The notes beneath the pieces were generated by a model. That model had not been told where the DNA came from and made no database searches. It worked only from the letters and a program-made list of their open reading frames with translations. This document shows, piece after piece, positions 44,299 through 52,589 of a stretch of 64,000 nt of DNA (within the stretch, counting starts at the first letter, position 1; every line of letters begins with the position of its first letter). The DNA lies in contig CAJFHG010000002.1 of NCBI GenBank assembly GCA_904379015.1, positions 1 through 64,000 on the forward strand, written 5' to 3'. Source of the stretch: Candidatus Paralachnospira caecorum (GTDB lineage: Bacteria > Bacillota > Clostridia > Lachnospirales > Lachnospiraceae). The position numbers and the translations under genes are program-made.

Positions 44299-46051
44299 TG
44301 GCGCATTCCTCCTTGGGAAACTGTGAATAATAAATCTCCTGATAAACCGGGCAGCCGGCCAGAAGCTGTTCATGGGTCCCGATCCCGGCCACCTCCCCGT
44401 CATCCAGCACAATGATCTGATCCGCGTACTGGATCGATGCAGCCCTCTGAGATACAATAAAGACCGTCAGTTTTTCTTTCATCCCCCGGATTGCCTGTCT
44501 CAGCTTCGCGTCAGTGGCAAAATCCAGCGCAGAGGCACTGTCGTCCAGAATCAGGATCTCCGGTTTTTTCACCAGCGCCCTGGCAATGGTCAGGCGCTGC
44601 CTTTGTCCGCCGGACAGGTTTTTCCCTCCCTGGGTAATCCGCATGTCCAGTCCGCCCCCCTTTTTCTCTACAAATTCCCTGGCCTGAGACAGCTCCAGCG
44701 CCTCCCACATTTCTTCCTGGGAAGCGTCCTTTTTTCCCCATTTCAGATTATCGCTGATGCTTCCCTTGAACAGCACCGCCTTCTGGGGCACCACGCCGAT
44801 CTTGCCGCGCAGCACTTCAAGGGGATATTCCTTCACATCCACGCCGTCTACCCGGACCGAACCTTTTGTCGCGTCATAAAATCTGGGGATCAGATTGACC
44901 AGGGAAGACTTTCCGGACCCGGTGCCTCCGATGATGCCTATGGTCTGTCCCGGCTCCGCCTTAAAATCCACCTCTGTCAGAGATTCCGCGCCTGCGTTCT
45001 GATAGGTCAGACAGACATGGCGGAACTCCACTGTGCCGGGCTTCGCCGGCGCGGGCATTCTGTCTTTGCCGTTCCCTTTCCATTCTTCCAGAGCCGGCGC
45101 CGTCATGCTGGATTCTGTCTCCAGCACTGCTGAGATCCGGCCTGCGCAGGCCAGCGCCTTGGTGATGGTGATGATCAGGTTGGCCAGCTTGATCAGCTCC
45201 ACCAGGATCTGGGACATATAATTGACAAGCGCCACAACCTCTCCCTGGGTAATGATTCCTCCGTCCACCTGGATCGCGCCTGTCCAGATCAGCGCCACTA
45301 CAGCTCCGTTGATGATCACATAAGTAATAGGATTCATCAGAGCGGAGACCCGGCCCGCCGCGACCTGCATTCTGGTCAGGGTCTCATTCCGCTCTGAGAA
45401 CCGCTTCCGTTCTTCCTCTTCTTTATTAAATGCCCGCAGCACCCGCACGCCGGTCAGATTTTCCCGCGTCGTTCCCAGCACCCTGTCGAGAGCCGCCTGC
45501 ACCCGCTTATAAAGCGGCATGGTGATCAGCATAATGCCGAAGACGACCACGGACAGAAGGGGGATCGTCACCACAAAAATCATGGCCGCGCGCACATTGA
45601 TGGTAAAGGCCATGACCATGGCTCCGAACACAATAAAGGGCGACCGCAGAAACAGCCGCAGCGTCATGTTGACGCCGGACTGGGTCTGGTTGACATCACT
45701 GGTCATTCTCGTGATCATCGTCGACGTGCCCAGAGTATCCATTTCCGTATAGGAGAGCCCCTGGATATGGGCAAACAGAGCGTGGCGCACGCCGGTGGCG
45801 AATCCCGCCGCCGCCTTCGCCGCAAAGTACTGAGCCGTCACCGAACAGATCAGGCCGGTCACGCCCAGACCGATCATGACCAGACACATCCGGATCACGT
45901 AGCCTCTGTCTCCGTTGACAATCCCGGTATCGATCACGGCCGCCATGACAAGGGGGACCAGAAGCTCGAAGGAGGCTTCCAGCATCTTGAACAGCGGCGC
46001 CAGAACGCATTCCTTCTTGTAATTTTTCAGATACACCATGAGCCTTTTCAT
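44291..46051 (-). CDS. ABC exporter half-transporter (subunit 1)
   Basis: 586 aa. Six membrane helices (about 15-310) then an ATPase: Walker A GGTGSGKSSLVN, signature LSGGQRQRL, Walker B ILILDDSASALD with Asp rather than Glu at the catalytic position, and VSQRAAS instead of the H-loop His. This is the degenerate-site pattern of heterodimeric exporters, whose partner (downstream) is canonical. ATG at 46051 follows GAGGTG. The pair diverges from a LysR gene that may control it. Confidence 0.93.
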   Translation of the reverse strand: MKRLMVYLKNYKKECVLAPLFKMLEASFELLVPLVMAAVIDTGIVNGDRGYVIRMCLVMIGLGVTGLICSVTAQYFAAKAAAGFATGVRHALFAHIQGLSYTEMDTLGTSTMITRMTSDVNQTQSGVNMTLRLFLRSPFIVFGAMVMAFTINVRAAMIFVVTIPLLSVVVFGIMLITMPLYKRVQAALDRVLGTTRENLTGVRVLRAFNKEEEERKRFSERNETLTRMQVAAGRVSALMNPITYVIINGAVVALIWTGAIQVDGGIITQGEVVALVNYMSQILVELIKLANLIITITKALACAGRISAVLETESSMTAPALEEWKGNGKDRMPAPAKPGTVEFRHVCLTYQNAGAESLTEVDFKAEPGQTIGIIGGTGSGKSSLVNLIPRFYDATKGSVRVDGVDVKEYPLEVLRGKIGVVPQKAVLFKGSISDNLKWGKKDASQEEMWEALELSQAREFVEKKGGGLDMRITQGGKNLSGGQRQRLTIARALVKKPEILILDDSASALDFATDAKLRQAIRGMKEKLTVFIVSQRAASIQYADQIIVLDDGEVAGIGTHEQLLAGCPVYQEIYYSQFPKEECANG

Positions 46052-46194
46052 ATTTTCACCTCTGTGATATTGTTGTTGCCTTTTTCCGTTCTTTATACTA
46101 TCATAAAAGCTGGTATATGAATAGTATTATATTAATATAGAAAATATATTGAAATCATATGGCGGCGCATACCCGCGCCGCCCGGGAGGTTCCT
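46052..46194. promoter_or_regulatory. Divergent exporter/LysR control region
   Basis: AT-rich 143-bp gap between the exporter operon and lysR. It contains the quasi-palindrome ATAGTATTATATTAATAT near 46119-46137, a plausible LysR site. No clear consensus promoter was assigned. Confidence 0.4.
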
Positions 46195-47109
46195 ATGGAT
46201 TTTAAACAGCTGTCCTATTTTCTGACTGTGGTGGATGAAGGAACCATTTCAGCCGCCGCCAAAAAGCTTCATATGACGCAGCCGCCGCTCAGCACCCAGA
46301 TGAAAGCGCTGGAGGATGAAACGGGATGCCTGCTGTTCGAGCGCGGCCCCCGTTCCATCCGGCTGACCGACGCAGGACGGATCATGTATGAAAGGGCCTC
46401 CGCTCTTCTTCACATGTCCTCCCGTCTCATGGAAGAGCTGGCAGACTGCCGCCGCGGTTCCCACGGCACACTGAGGCTCGGCGTCGTTTCCTCCGTGGGC
46501 AGCACCGTATTCTGCCGCTGCTTTCTGGACTTCCACCGGGCTTATCCGGATATCCGCTTTGAAGTGTCCGAAGCAAACACGTATCAGCTGCTCGAAAGCC
46601 TCCGGGACGGACTGATCGAACTGGCGGTCGTGCGCACCCCTTTCCCCGTGGGGGATTTCCACTGCGTTCCATTAAAAAAAGAAGCCCTCACGGCCGCCGG
46701 CCATAAAAGCTTCTTTGAATCTTCTGATCTCGAGCGCAGTATTCTTCCCCTTTCCTCTCTTGCCGGCAAGCCGCTGATCATCTACCGCAGATGGGAAGAA
46801 ATTCTGACGGATGCCTTCCATGCCCAGGATCTGGAGATGTCCGTTTTGTGCAAAAACGACGATGCCAGGACAACCGCTTTCTGGGCTGACGCCGGGCTCG
46901 GCATCGGTATTCTGCCCCAGGCCGCGGTCCCGCTCCTCAGCCATCCCGACAGCATCTGGAAGCCCCTGGATCAGAGTCTTCCTCCTTCCACCATCGCTGT
47001 GATCCACAGCAAACATTCCAGCCTGTCCACAGTAGCCAAAACCTTCGCCGACTATCTCCAGGACGTGTTTTGTAAAAAAAGCGAACCCCCGTCTGCCTGT
47101 GATCTTTAA
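46195..47109 (+). CDS. LysR-type transcriptional regulator
   Basis: 304 aa from ATG 46195 (GGGAGG upstream); a longer upstream reading lacks a ribosome site. N-terminal winged helix (MDFKQLSYFLTVVDEGTISA, then AAKKLHMTQPPLSTQMKALE) and a C-terminal effector-binding domain. Divergent from the ABC exporter pair, so it likely controls that pair and itself. Its last 4 nt overlap the convergent NlpC/P60 gene end. Confidence 0.9.
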   Translation: MDFKQLSYFLTVVDEGTISAAAKKLHMTQPPLSTQMKALEDETGCLLFERGPRSIRLTDAGRIMYERASALLHMSSRLMEELADCRRGSHGTLRLGVVSSVGSTVFCRCFLDFHRAYPDIRFEVSEANTYQLLESLRDGLIELAVVRTPFPVGDFHCVPLKKEALTAAGHKSFFESSDLERSILPLSSLAGKPLIIYRRWEEILTDAFHAQDLEMSVLCKNDDARTTAFWADAGLGIGILPQAAVPLLSHPDSIWKPLDQSLPPSTIAVIHSKHSSLSTVAKTFADYLQDVFCKKSEPPSACDL

Positions 47110-48428
47110 CCGATCACATCCACCGCACAGTAAGGCGTCATACAGTACATGGAGGAAATCCCGATGCCTCTGGATTCGTCAATCGCATGAATCACCTGGC
47201 CTCCGCCGATATACAGCGCCACATGATAAATGCTTCCGCCGCTGGCATAGAAGATCAGATCGCCGGGCTGTACGCTGTCAAGAGAAACCCTTGTACCGTT
47301 CCCCGCCTGCGCGCTGGAAGTTCTGGAAAGAGAAATCCCGAAATGCGCCATGACACTCTTGGTAAATCCGGAACAGTCCGCTCCGTTGGTCAGGCTTGTT
47401 CCGCCCCACACATAAGGATTTCCGACAAACTGCTTCGCGTAGGCGACCACAGCGCTTCTGGTGGAGGACTGGGTGCTTGACGCTGCTGCCTGCTGGGCGG
47501 ATTCCTCCGCTGCCGACGCTTCCTCTGCTCTTGTCTCCTCAGCCTCGATCTGAGCCTGCTCTTCTTCCAGAGAAATCGCTTTGTCAAATTTCACATACAC
47601 ATCGATATATTCCTCTGCGACATATCCCGTAACCGGCTGTCCGTTCTCATCATTTCCCAGGGACAGCTTCACGAATCCGTCTGCCGCCGGCTCAACCACT
47701 GTATAGGTCTCGCCGCTGTAAAGCTTTGTAATGACCTCGCTCTCTGTATTCGGCTCTGTGCGGACTCTCAGGCCGCCCTCTTCCACATATCCGAACATTT
47801 TTCCGATCTGAAGAGCCAGGGCCTCGGCCTCGTCGCCTGTCACAAAATAATCTGCCTTGATATATCCTTCCACAGAACCGGAATGGATCTTATACCATGT
47901 ACCGTTGGCTGCCTCTACCGTCTCTTCGATCGTAGCCGCGCAGTTATTGTAAATCTTTCCGACGATCTCCGACTCGGTTGTCGCGCTGCTGCGGATATTG
48001 ACATAGTCCTCATCACTTCCCACCTGGGATACGGCTACGTCCGCGTAGGGAGATACCGTCTCCGCTGTTTCAGCTGCCGTTTCCCGGGTTCCATCAGTGG
48101 CTGCTGATGTTTCGGCCGCCGTCTGCTCATTCTGGGCTGTTGCGGCTGTCTCCGCCGATGCAGCCGAGCTGCTTTCGGATGCTGCCGACTCTGTCTTCGC
48201 GGTTTCTGTCTTTGCCGCCGCGACTCCCACTCTCGCCGCCGCAGTCAGCGCCGCCGCGCCTACCGCCACACTGTCTGTCGTTCCCGCTGTATTCAAAGTC
48301 ACAGTAACGGCAGACGAAGGAGCTGCCATTACCAGGCCTGCTGCGCCAGGAAACATATAAGCCGCACTTCCCGCTGTCATCGCCGCACAAAGGCATCCTG
48401 CCGCAATCAGCTTTCTTGTTCTTCTCAT
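47106..48428 (-). CDS. Secreted SH3/NlpC-P60 cell-wall hydrolase A
   Basis: 440 aa from ATG 48428 (GGAGGAA upstream). Signal-peptide-like start MRRTRKLIAAGCLCAAMTAG, then an Ala/Thr/Glu-rich low-complexity region (60-130). Two bacterial SH3 domains (about 135-200 and 215-280), a charged coiled linker, and a C-terminal NlpC/P60 endopeptidase with catalytic Cys in GADCSGFTKS, His in IYHVALYIGG and third polar residue in VIHAIDE. Family members cut peptidoglycan stem peptides. Tandem paralogue of the next gene. Confidence 0.92.
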   Translation of the reverse strand: MRRTRKLIAAGCLCAAMTAGSAAYMFPGAAGLVMAAPSSAVTVTLNTAGTTDSVAVGAAALTAAARVGVAAAKTETAKTESAASESSSAASAETAATAQNEQTAAETSAATDGTRETAAETAETVSPYADVAVSQVGSDEDYVNIRSSATTESEIVGKIYNNCAATIEETVEAANGTWYKIHSGSVEGYIKADYFVTGDEAEALALQIGKMFGYVEEGGLRVRTEPNTESEVITKLYSGETYTVVEPAADGFVKLSLGNDENGQPVTGYVAEEYIDVYVKFDKAISLEEEQAQIEAEETRAEEASAAEESAQQAAASSTQSSTRSAVVAYAKQFVGNPYVWGGTSLTNGADCSGFTKSVMAHFGISLSRTSSAQAGNGTRVSLDSVQPGDLIFYASGGSIYHVALYIGGGQVIHAIDESRGIGISSMYCMTPYCAVDVIG

Positions 48429-48616
48429 CGAATTCCTCCAAATCACTTCGTCTGTTACATATTTCATACATTTATTACGAATTTATTACAACCACGTAAA
48501 CGATTATAGCAATTTCCCCCTTGGTTGTCAACCTTTTCCCAGAGGAAAAATCATCCTCTTCGATCCGGCATCGTTTTCTGTTCCGAATCGATGTCAAACG
48601 TGCGCCCGACGAGCGC

Positions 48617-48648
48617 AAAAAAAGCGGTGTGGCTACCGGCCACACCGC
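48617..48648 (-). terminator. Rho-independent terminator of hydrolase B
   Basis: GCGGTGTGGC/GCCACACCGC 10-bp stem with a 5-nt loop followed by seven T on the minus strand, 54 nt past the stop. Textbook form. Confidence 0.9.
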
Positions 48649-48701
48649 CCGATCTTGTGTTATCAATTTCTTTTTTATGCTGCCGCCTGTCCGCCGGATC
48701 C

Positions 48702-50021
48702 TTACAGAATGGATACCGCACAGTAAACTCTGCTTGTATTCAGACTGCTGATGCCAATACCGTGAGCCTCGTCGATCGCATGGATGATCTGGCCGCCGCC
48801 GATATACATGGCAACATGGTAGATGCTTCCGCCGCTGGCGTAGAAAATCAGATCGCCAGGCTGCAGATCGCTGACAGAAATCCTGGTTCCGTTATTTGCC
48901 TGCGCGCGTGAAGTTCTGGAAATGCTGATTCCAAAGTGCGCGTACACGCCCTGTGTAAATCCGGAGCAGTCTGTTCCGTTGGTCAGGCTGGTTCCGCCGT
49001 ACACATAAGGATTTCCCACAAACTGCTTCGCGTATGCAACAATGGCGCTCCTTGTAGCGTTGGACACGCTCTCTGTAGGAGCCTCTGTTTCCGGAGCCTC
49101 TGTCGTTGTCTCTTCTCTTCTGGAAGACTCAGTTTCCTGCTCCTGTCTGGAGGTCGTCTCGCGCTCCGTCGCGGCCTCAGTCTCCGCTTCCTCGAGCGCT
49201 TCCTCAGCTGCCCGCGCTTCTTCCGCAAGTCTTGTTTCTTCTTCCTGCTGCGCCTGCTCTTCTTCCAGGGACACCGCCTCATCAAACTGTACATATGTAT
49301 CAACGTACTCTTTTGCGACGTATCCGGTCACATAATTTCCGTCGTCATCCTGTCCAAGGGAAAGCTGAACGAAATCATCCGTCTGATCAACAACGGTATA
49401 GGTATCGCCCTCCCACAGCGTATCGATCACGGCGCTCTCCGTGTTCGCCTCTGCTCTCAGTCTCAGACCGCCGGCGTTGACTCTGCCGAAGCTCTTGCCG
49501 ATCTGCATAGCTACCTGCTCTGCTTCGTCGCCGGTCACGAAATAATCCGCCTTGATATATCCTTCCACGGATCCGGAACTGATCTTATACCAGGTTCCGT
49601 CTGCCGCTTCCACGGTCTCTTCGATCGTCGCCGCGCAGTTGTTGTAAATCTTTCCTACAACCTCTGCCTCTCTACTGGCGTCTGTTCTGATATTGACATA
49701 TCCCTCATCCGTGCCCACCTGGGATACTGCCAGATTGGCATAAGGAGAAGCTTCTTCCTCCTGAACGGGCTCCTGCGCCGCCTCCTGGACCTCTGCCTCC
49801 ACCTGGGAAGAAGTCGCGGCCTCGGTAGCGCCCTTCAGATAATCCTTCAGCTCAGTTTCGGGGTTCGCAGAACCTGCGTAAAAATTATTCATTGCTACGG
49901 AAATTCCTGCCACCGCGGAATCAATCTCAACCTTAGTCGCCGCATTGATGGAGGACACTCCCGCTATTAACACGGATGCGCACACACAGCCAATTGTGAC
50001 AACAATCCTGTTTTTTCTCAT
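48702..50021 (-). CDS. Secreted SH3/NlpC-P60 cell-wall hydrolase B
   Basis: 439 aa from ATG 50021 (GGAGG upstream). Signal-like N-terminus MRKNRIVVTIGCVCASVLIA, two SH3 domains (about 95-240), an Ala/Glu/Arg/Thr-rich linker and a C-terminal NlpC/P60 domain: Cys in GTDCSGFTQG, His in IYHVAMYIGG and IIHAIDE. Same architecture and closely similar SH3 and catalytic domains as hydrolase A, so a tandem duplication. It has its own strong promoter and a 5' UTR of about 195 nt. Confidence 0.92.
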   Translation of the reverse strand: MRKNRIVVTIGCVCASVLIAGVSSINAATKVEIDSAVAGISVAMNNFYAGSANPETELKDYLKGATEAATSSQVEAEVQEAAQEPVQEEEASPYANLAVSQVGTDEGYVNIRTDASREAEVVGKIYNNCAATIEETVEAADGTWYKISSGSVEGYIKADYFVTGDEAEQVAMQIGKSFGRVNAGGLRLRAEANTESAVIDTLWEGDTYTVVDQTDDFVQLSLGQDDDGNYVTGYVAKEYVDTYVQFDEAVSLEEEQAQQEEETRLAEEARAAEEALEEAETEAATERETTSRQEQETESSRREETTTEAPETEAPTESVSNATRSAIVAYAKQFVGNPYVYGGTSLTNGTDCSGFTQGVYAHFGISISRTSRAQANNGTRISVSDLQPGDLIFYASGGSIYHVAMYIGGGQIIHAIDEAHGIGISSLNTSRVYCAVSIL

Positions 50022-50223
50022 AAATACAACCTCCAGTGTTTCAGCCATGCCGCATATTACATTTTTGTTACGTCTGTAATGAATGCAGCCTTTTTTCCTG
50101 CCTGCGCCGGCTTCCTGACGCGATTCTATGTCCCCGTACTGCTGAAACCGACCCCATTTTCACCGTTTTGTAACATCTCTGTCATATTTTTGTGAAAACT
50201 ATGCTATGCCTCATATGTCATAA

Positions 50224-50252
50224 ATTATACCAACTTCCTAAAAATATGTCAA
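50224..50252 (-). promoter_or_regulatory. Promoter of hydrolase B with a long leader
   Basis: TTGACA (50247-50252) and TATAAT (50224-50229) with 17-bp spacing, a perfect consensus. The leader to the ATG at 50021 is about 195 nt. I looked for a ydaO-type c-di-AMP riboswitch, common before such genes, and did not recognise one. Confidence 0.8.
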
Positions 50253-50354
50253 TAATTCTGTAACATTTTTCTGTCCGACTTTTCGTCCCGTTGGCCTGGA
50301 GAGCAATAAATGTTTCCATAATTTTAGAATTTTTCTTCTGCATAAAACGATTTT

Positions 50355-50389
50355 CTGAATCGTCCTCATTCAGACAGAGGATGATTCAG
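50355..50389 (-). terminator. Hairpin after alanine dehydrogenase
   Basis: CTGAATCATCCTC pairs with GAGGACGATTCAG (one mismatch), 8 nt after the stop, followed by AAAATCGTTTTATGC. Confidence 0.6.
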
Positions 50390-50397
50390 GAAAACGG

Positions 50398-51582
50398 TCA
50401 GTCTGCTCTGATTTCTGCCGCCGGAATGTAATGTTCTGATCTGGTAACCGTGGCAGGCGGCGCCGGATCCAGTCTGCGCCCCTCCAGCCCCAGGATATCC
50501 TCAGGCCGTACCCAGGGACGGTTCTGAAGCGCGCTCGTCTCCTCATGGGTCAGATATCCCTTGTACGCGGTCAGGCTCCGTCTTAAGAATCCATCTCTCG
50601 CGCAGGCCTCCTTCACGCCCAGGTTCAGGATGCTCCTGAAATGAGGCAGTACCGACGCCGCGTAGGCGATCGACGTGGAATTGGCGATGGCGCCCGGGAT
50701 ATTGCTCACACAGTAATGCACCACGCCCTCTTCAATATATCTCGGATTTTCATGAGTCGTTTCGTGGAAGGACTCAATGGCTCCCTGCTCGTCATTGCTG
50801 ATATCGACGATCACAGAGCCTTTTCCCATCAGCTTCAGCATGCTTCTGTCGATCAGATAATCCTTGCGTCCTTTGGGCCATTTCACGCAGTTCAGCACCA
50901 TATCGGTCTCCGGCAGAAGCTTCGCGATATTCTCCCTGGTGGAAATCATGGTGTTGACCCGTTCCTGATACTGGCGGCTCAGGCTTCTGAGAGTGCCGAT
51001 ATTAATGTCCATTACCGTGACCCAGGCGCCAAGCGCATAGAGAACGGAAAGCGCTGCCTGCCCCACGACGCCGCCGCCGAGGATCAGCACTTTCATGCCG
51101 GGCGCTCCGCCGAGGCCGCTGACAAATTTTCCTTTTCCTCCGTTGATGGTCAGCATGGACTCCAGTCCCATGAGAGCCCCCTGCTTTCCTGCCGCCTCGC
51201 AGTTGGGGGATCCGTATCGGTGGGAGTCCTCAGCCGTAAAGGCAATCACCCTGCTGTCGAGAATGGCCTGTACTTCCTCCGGATGGGCCGCCGGATGGAT
51301 ACAGGTAAATATGATCTGGTTTTCTCTCAGCATTCCATATTCAGAAGGTTCGATTTCCTTCACTTTGGTCACCAGATCGCTTCTTTTGTATATCTCCTCC
51401 GCAGTCTCCACCAGCTCTGCTCCCGCCGCGGCATACTCTTCATCTTCAAATCCCGCCTTTTCACCGGCGCCCTTCTGGACAAGAGCCGTATGACCGTCTC
51501 CGACGATTGTCGAGATTTCAGAGGGTGTGGCGATCACCCGGTATTCCCCGTTTTTAATATCCTTCAGCAAACCGAATACCAT
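50398..51582 (-). CDS. ald: Alanine dehydrogenase
   Basis: 394 aa from ATG 51582 (GGAGGAAG upstream). Interconverts L-alanine with pyruvate and ammonia using NAD. N-terminal substrate domain contains EYRVIATPSE and TKVKEIEPSEY; the Rossmann motif is VLILGGGVVGQAALSVLYALGA split as VLILGGGVVG and QAALSVLYALGA; C-terminal SNIPGAIANSTS is characteristic. Slightly longer than the usual 370 aa because of a C-terminal tail. Own promoter overlapping the end of the pseudouridine synthase gene. Confidence 0.92.
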   Translation of the reverse strand: MVFGLLKDIKNGEYRVIATPSEISTIVGDGHTALVQKGAGEKAGFEDEEYAAAGAELVETAEEIYKRSDLVTKVKEIEPSEYGMLRENQIIFTCIHPAAHPEEVQAILDSRVIAFTAEDSHRYGSPNCEAAGKQGALMGLESMLTINGGKGKFVSGLGGAPGMKVLILGGGVVGQAALSVLYALGAWVTVMDINIGTLRSLSRQYQERVNTMISTRENIAKLLPETDMVLNCVKWPKGRKDYLIDRSMLKLMGKGSVIVDISNDEQGAIESFHETTHENPRYIEEGVVHYCVSNIPGAIANSTSIAYAASVLPHFRSILNLGVKEACARDGFLRRSLTAYKGYLTHEETSALQNRPWVRPEDILGLEGRRLDPAPPATVTRSEHYIPAAEIRAD

Positions 51583-51636
51583 TTTTTCTTCCTCCATCAT
51601 ATATCTTCAGATTTTAGTATTTGAAACAGACACTTC

Positions 51637-51665
51637 ATTCTACCGCACCGCCAAACCGCTGTCAA
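51637..51665 (-). promoter_or_regulatory. Promoter of ald
   Basis: TTGACA (51660-51665) and TAGAAT (51637-51642), 17-bp spacing. The TGA stop of the upstream gene lies inside the -35 hexamer. Confidence 0.7.
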
Positions 51666-52573
51666 TGCTTTCCTGCTTCTCCTGCCGGTCCTATGATCCG
51701 CTCCATATCCTCCGGAAGCGGCGCGGTAAATTCCATGCGTTCGCCGGTGATGGGATGCTGAAAGGAAAGCCGGTATGAATGAAGCGCCTGTCTGCCGATA
51801 TACTCCATATCCGGATTGTAAAGATAATCTCCGACCAGCGGAAATCCCAGATATTTCATATGGATCCGGATCTGATGGGTCCGCCCCGTCTCCAGCTCCA
51901 GCGCCACCAGGCTGTGGCCATTCTGCTCCTTCACGACCCGGTAATGCGTGACAGCACTCTCACCCTTTTCAAAATCAACGGTCCGCTCCAGCACCGATCC
52001 CGGCTTTCTGCCGAGAGGCGCATCGATCGTACCCTCCTGCGGCTCCACATGCCCCCGCACAATGGCTCTGTACTCCCTTCTGATCTCTTTCCGGACCGCC
52101 ATCGCCGACAGCACGCAGGAACTCAGCATATGTTTCGCGATCACAGTCAGTCCGGACGTATCCCGGTCCAGACGGTTGGTGCAGCGAAATATAAACGGTT
52201 TTCCCTGGGACTGATAATACCAGGCCAGCCCGTTGGCCAGCGTATTGGCATAATTGTTCATGGAGGGATGGGTCGGCATTCCGGCCGGTTTATTGACCAC
52301 CAGGATGTCTTCATCCTCATAAACCAGATCCAGCGGCAGGCTGACCGGAACAATCTTTTCTGAGCTTTCCCGTTCGCTGATCCGGACTGTCAGCCGCTCT
52401 CCCATCCCCGCGCGCTGGTTCAGATATCTGTTTTCTCCGTCTGCCAGAAAGCTGCCGGAATTCTGCTTCAGATGCGCCAGACACTGCCTGGAATACCCTT
52501 TCCGCCGCAGGATCTGCTCATACCGCAGACCATTCTCCTCTTCTCTCACCGTATAATGAAGTATTCTGTCCAT
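51662..52573 (-). CDS. RluA-family pseudouridine synthase
   Basis: 303 aa from ATG 52573 (GAGGGAC upstream). An N-terminal S4-like RNA-binding part (YEQILRRKGYSRQCLAHLKQ) and the catalytic domain with HRLD-type motif NRLDRDTSGLTVIAKH, whose Asp is the nucleophile, plus ETGRTHQIRIHMKYLGFPLVGD. RluD/RluC-like; the exact rRNA or tRNA target is not determinable. Only 16 nt after the GTPase-RNase gene, so likely cotranscribed with it. Confidence 0.92.
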   Translation of the reverse strand: MDRILHYTVREEENGLRYEQILRRKGYSRQCLAHLKQNSGSFLADGENRYLNQRAGMGERLTVRISERESSEKIVPVSLPLDLVYEDEDILVVNKPAGMPTHPSMNNYANTLANGLAWYYQSQGKPFIFRCTNRLDRDTSGLTVIAKHMLSSCVLSAMAVRKEIRREYRAIVRGHVEPQEGTIDAPLGRKPGSVLERTVDFEKGESAVTHYRVVKEQNGHSLVALELETGRTHQIRIHMKYLGFPLVGDYLYNPDMEYIGRQALHSYRLSFQHPITGERMEFTAPLPEDMERIIGPAGEAGKH

Positions 52574-52589
52574 GAAATGTCCCTCAGAT

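Noticed and set aside
50022-50223. ydaO-type c-di-AMP riboswitch before hydrolase B
   Set aside because: Expected for this gene class, but the conserved core segments were not found by eye.
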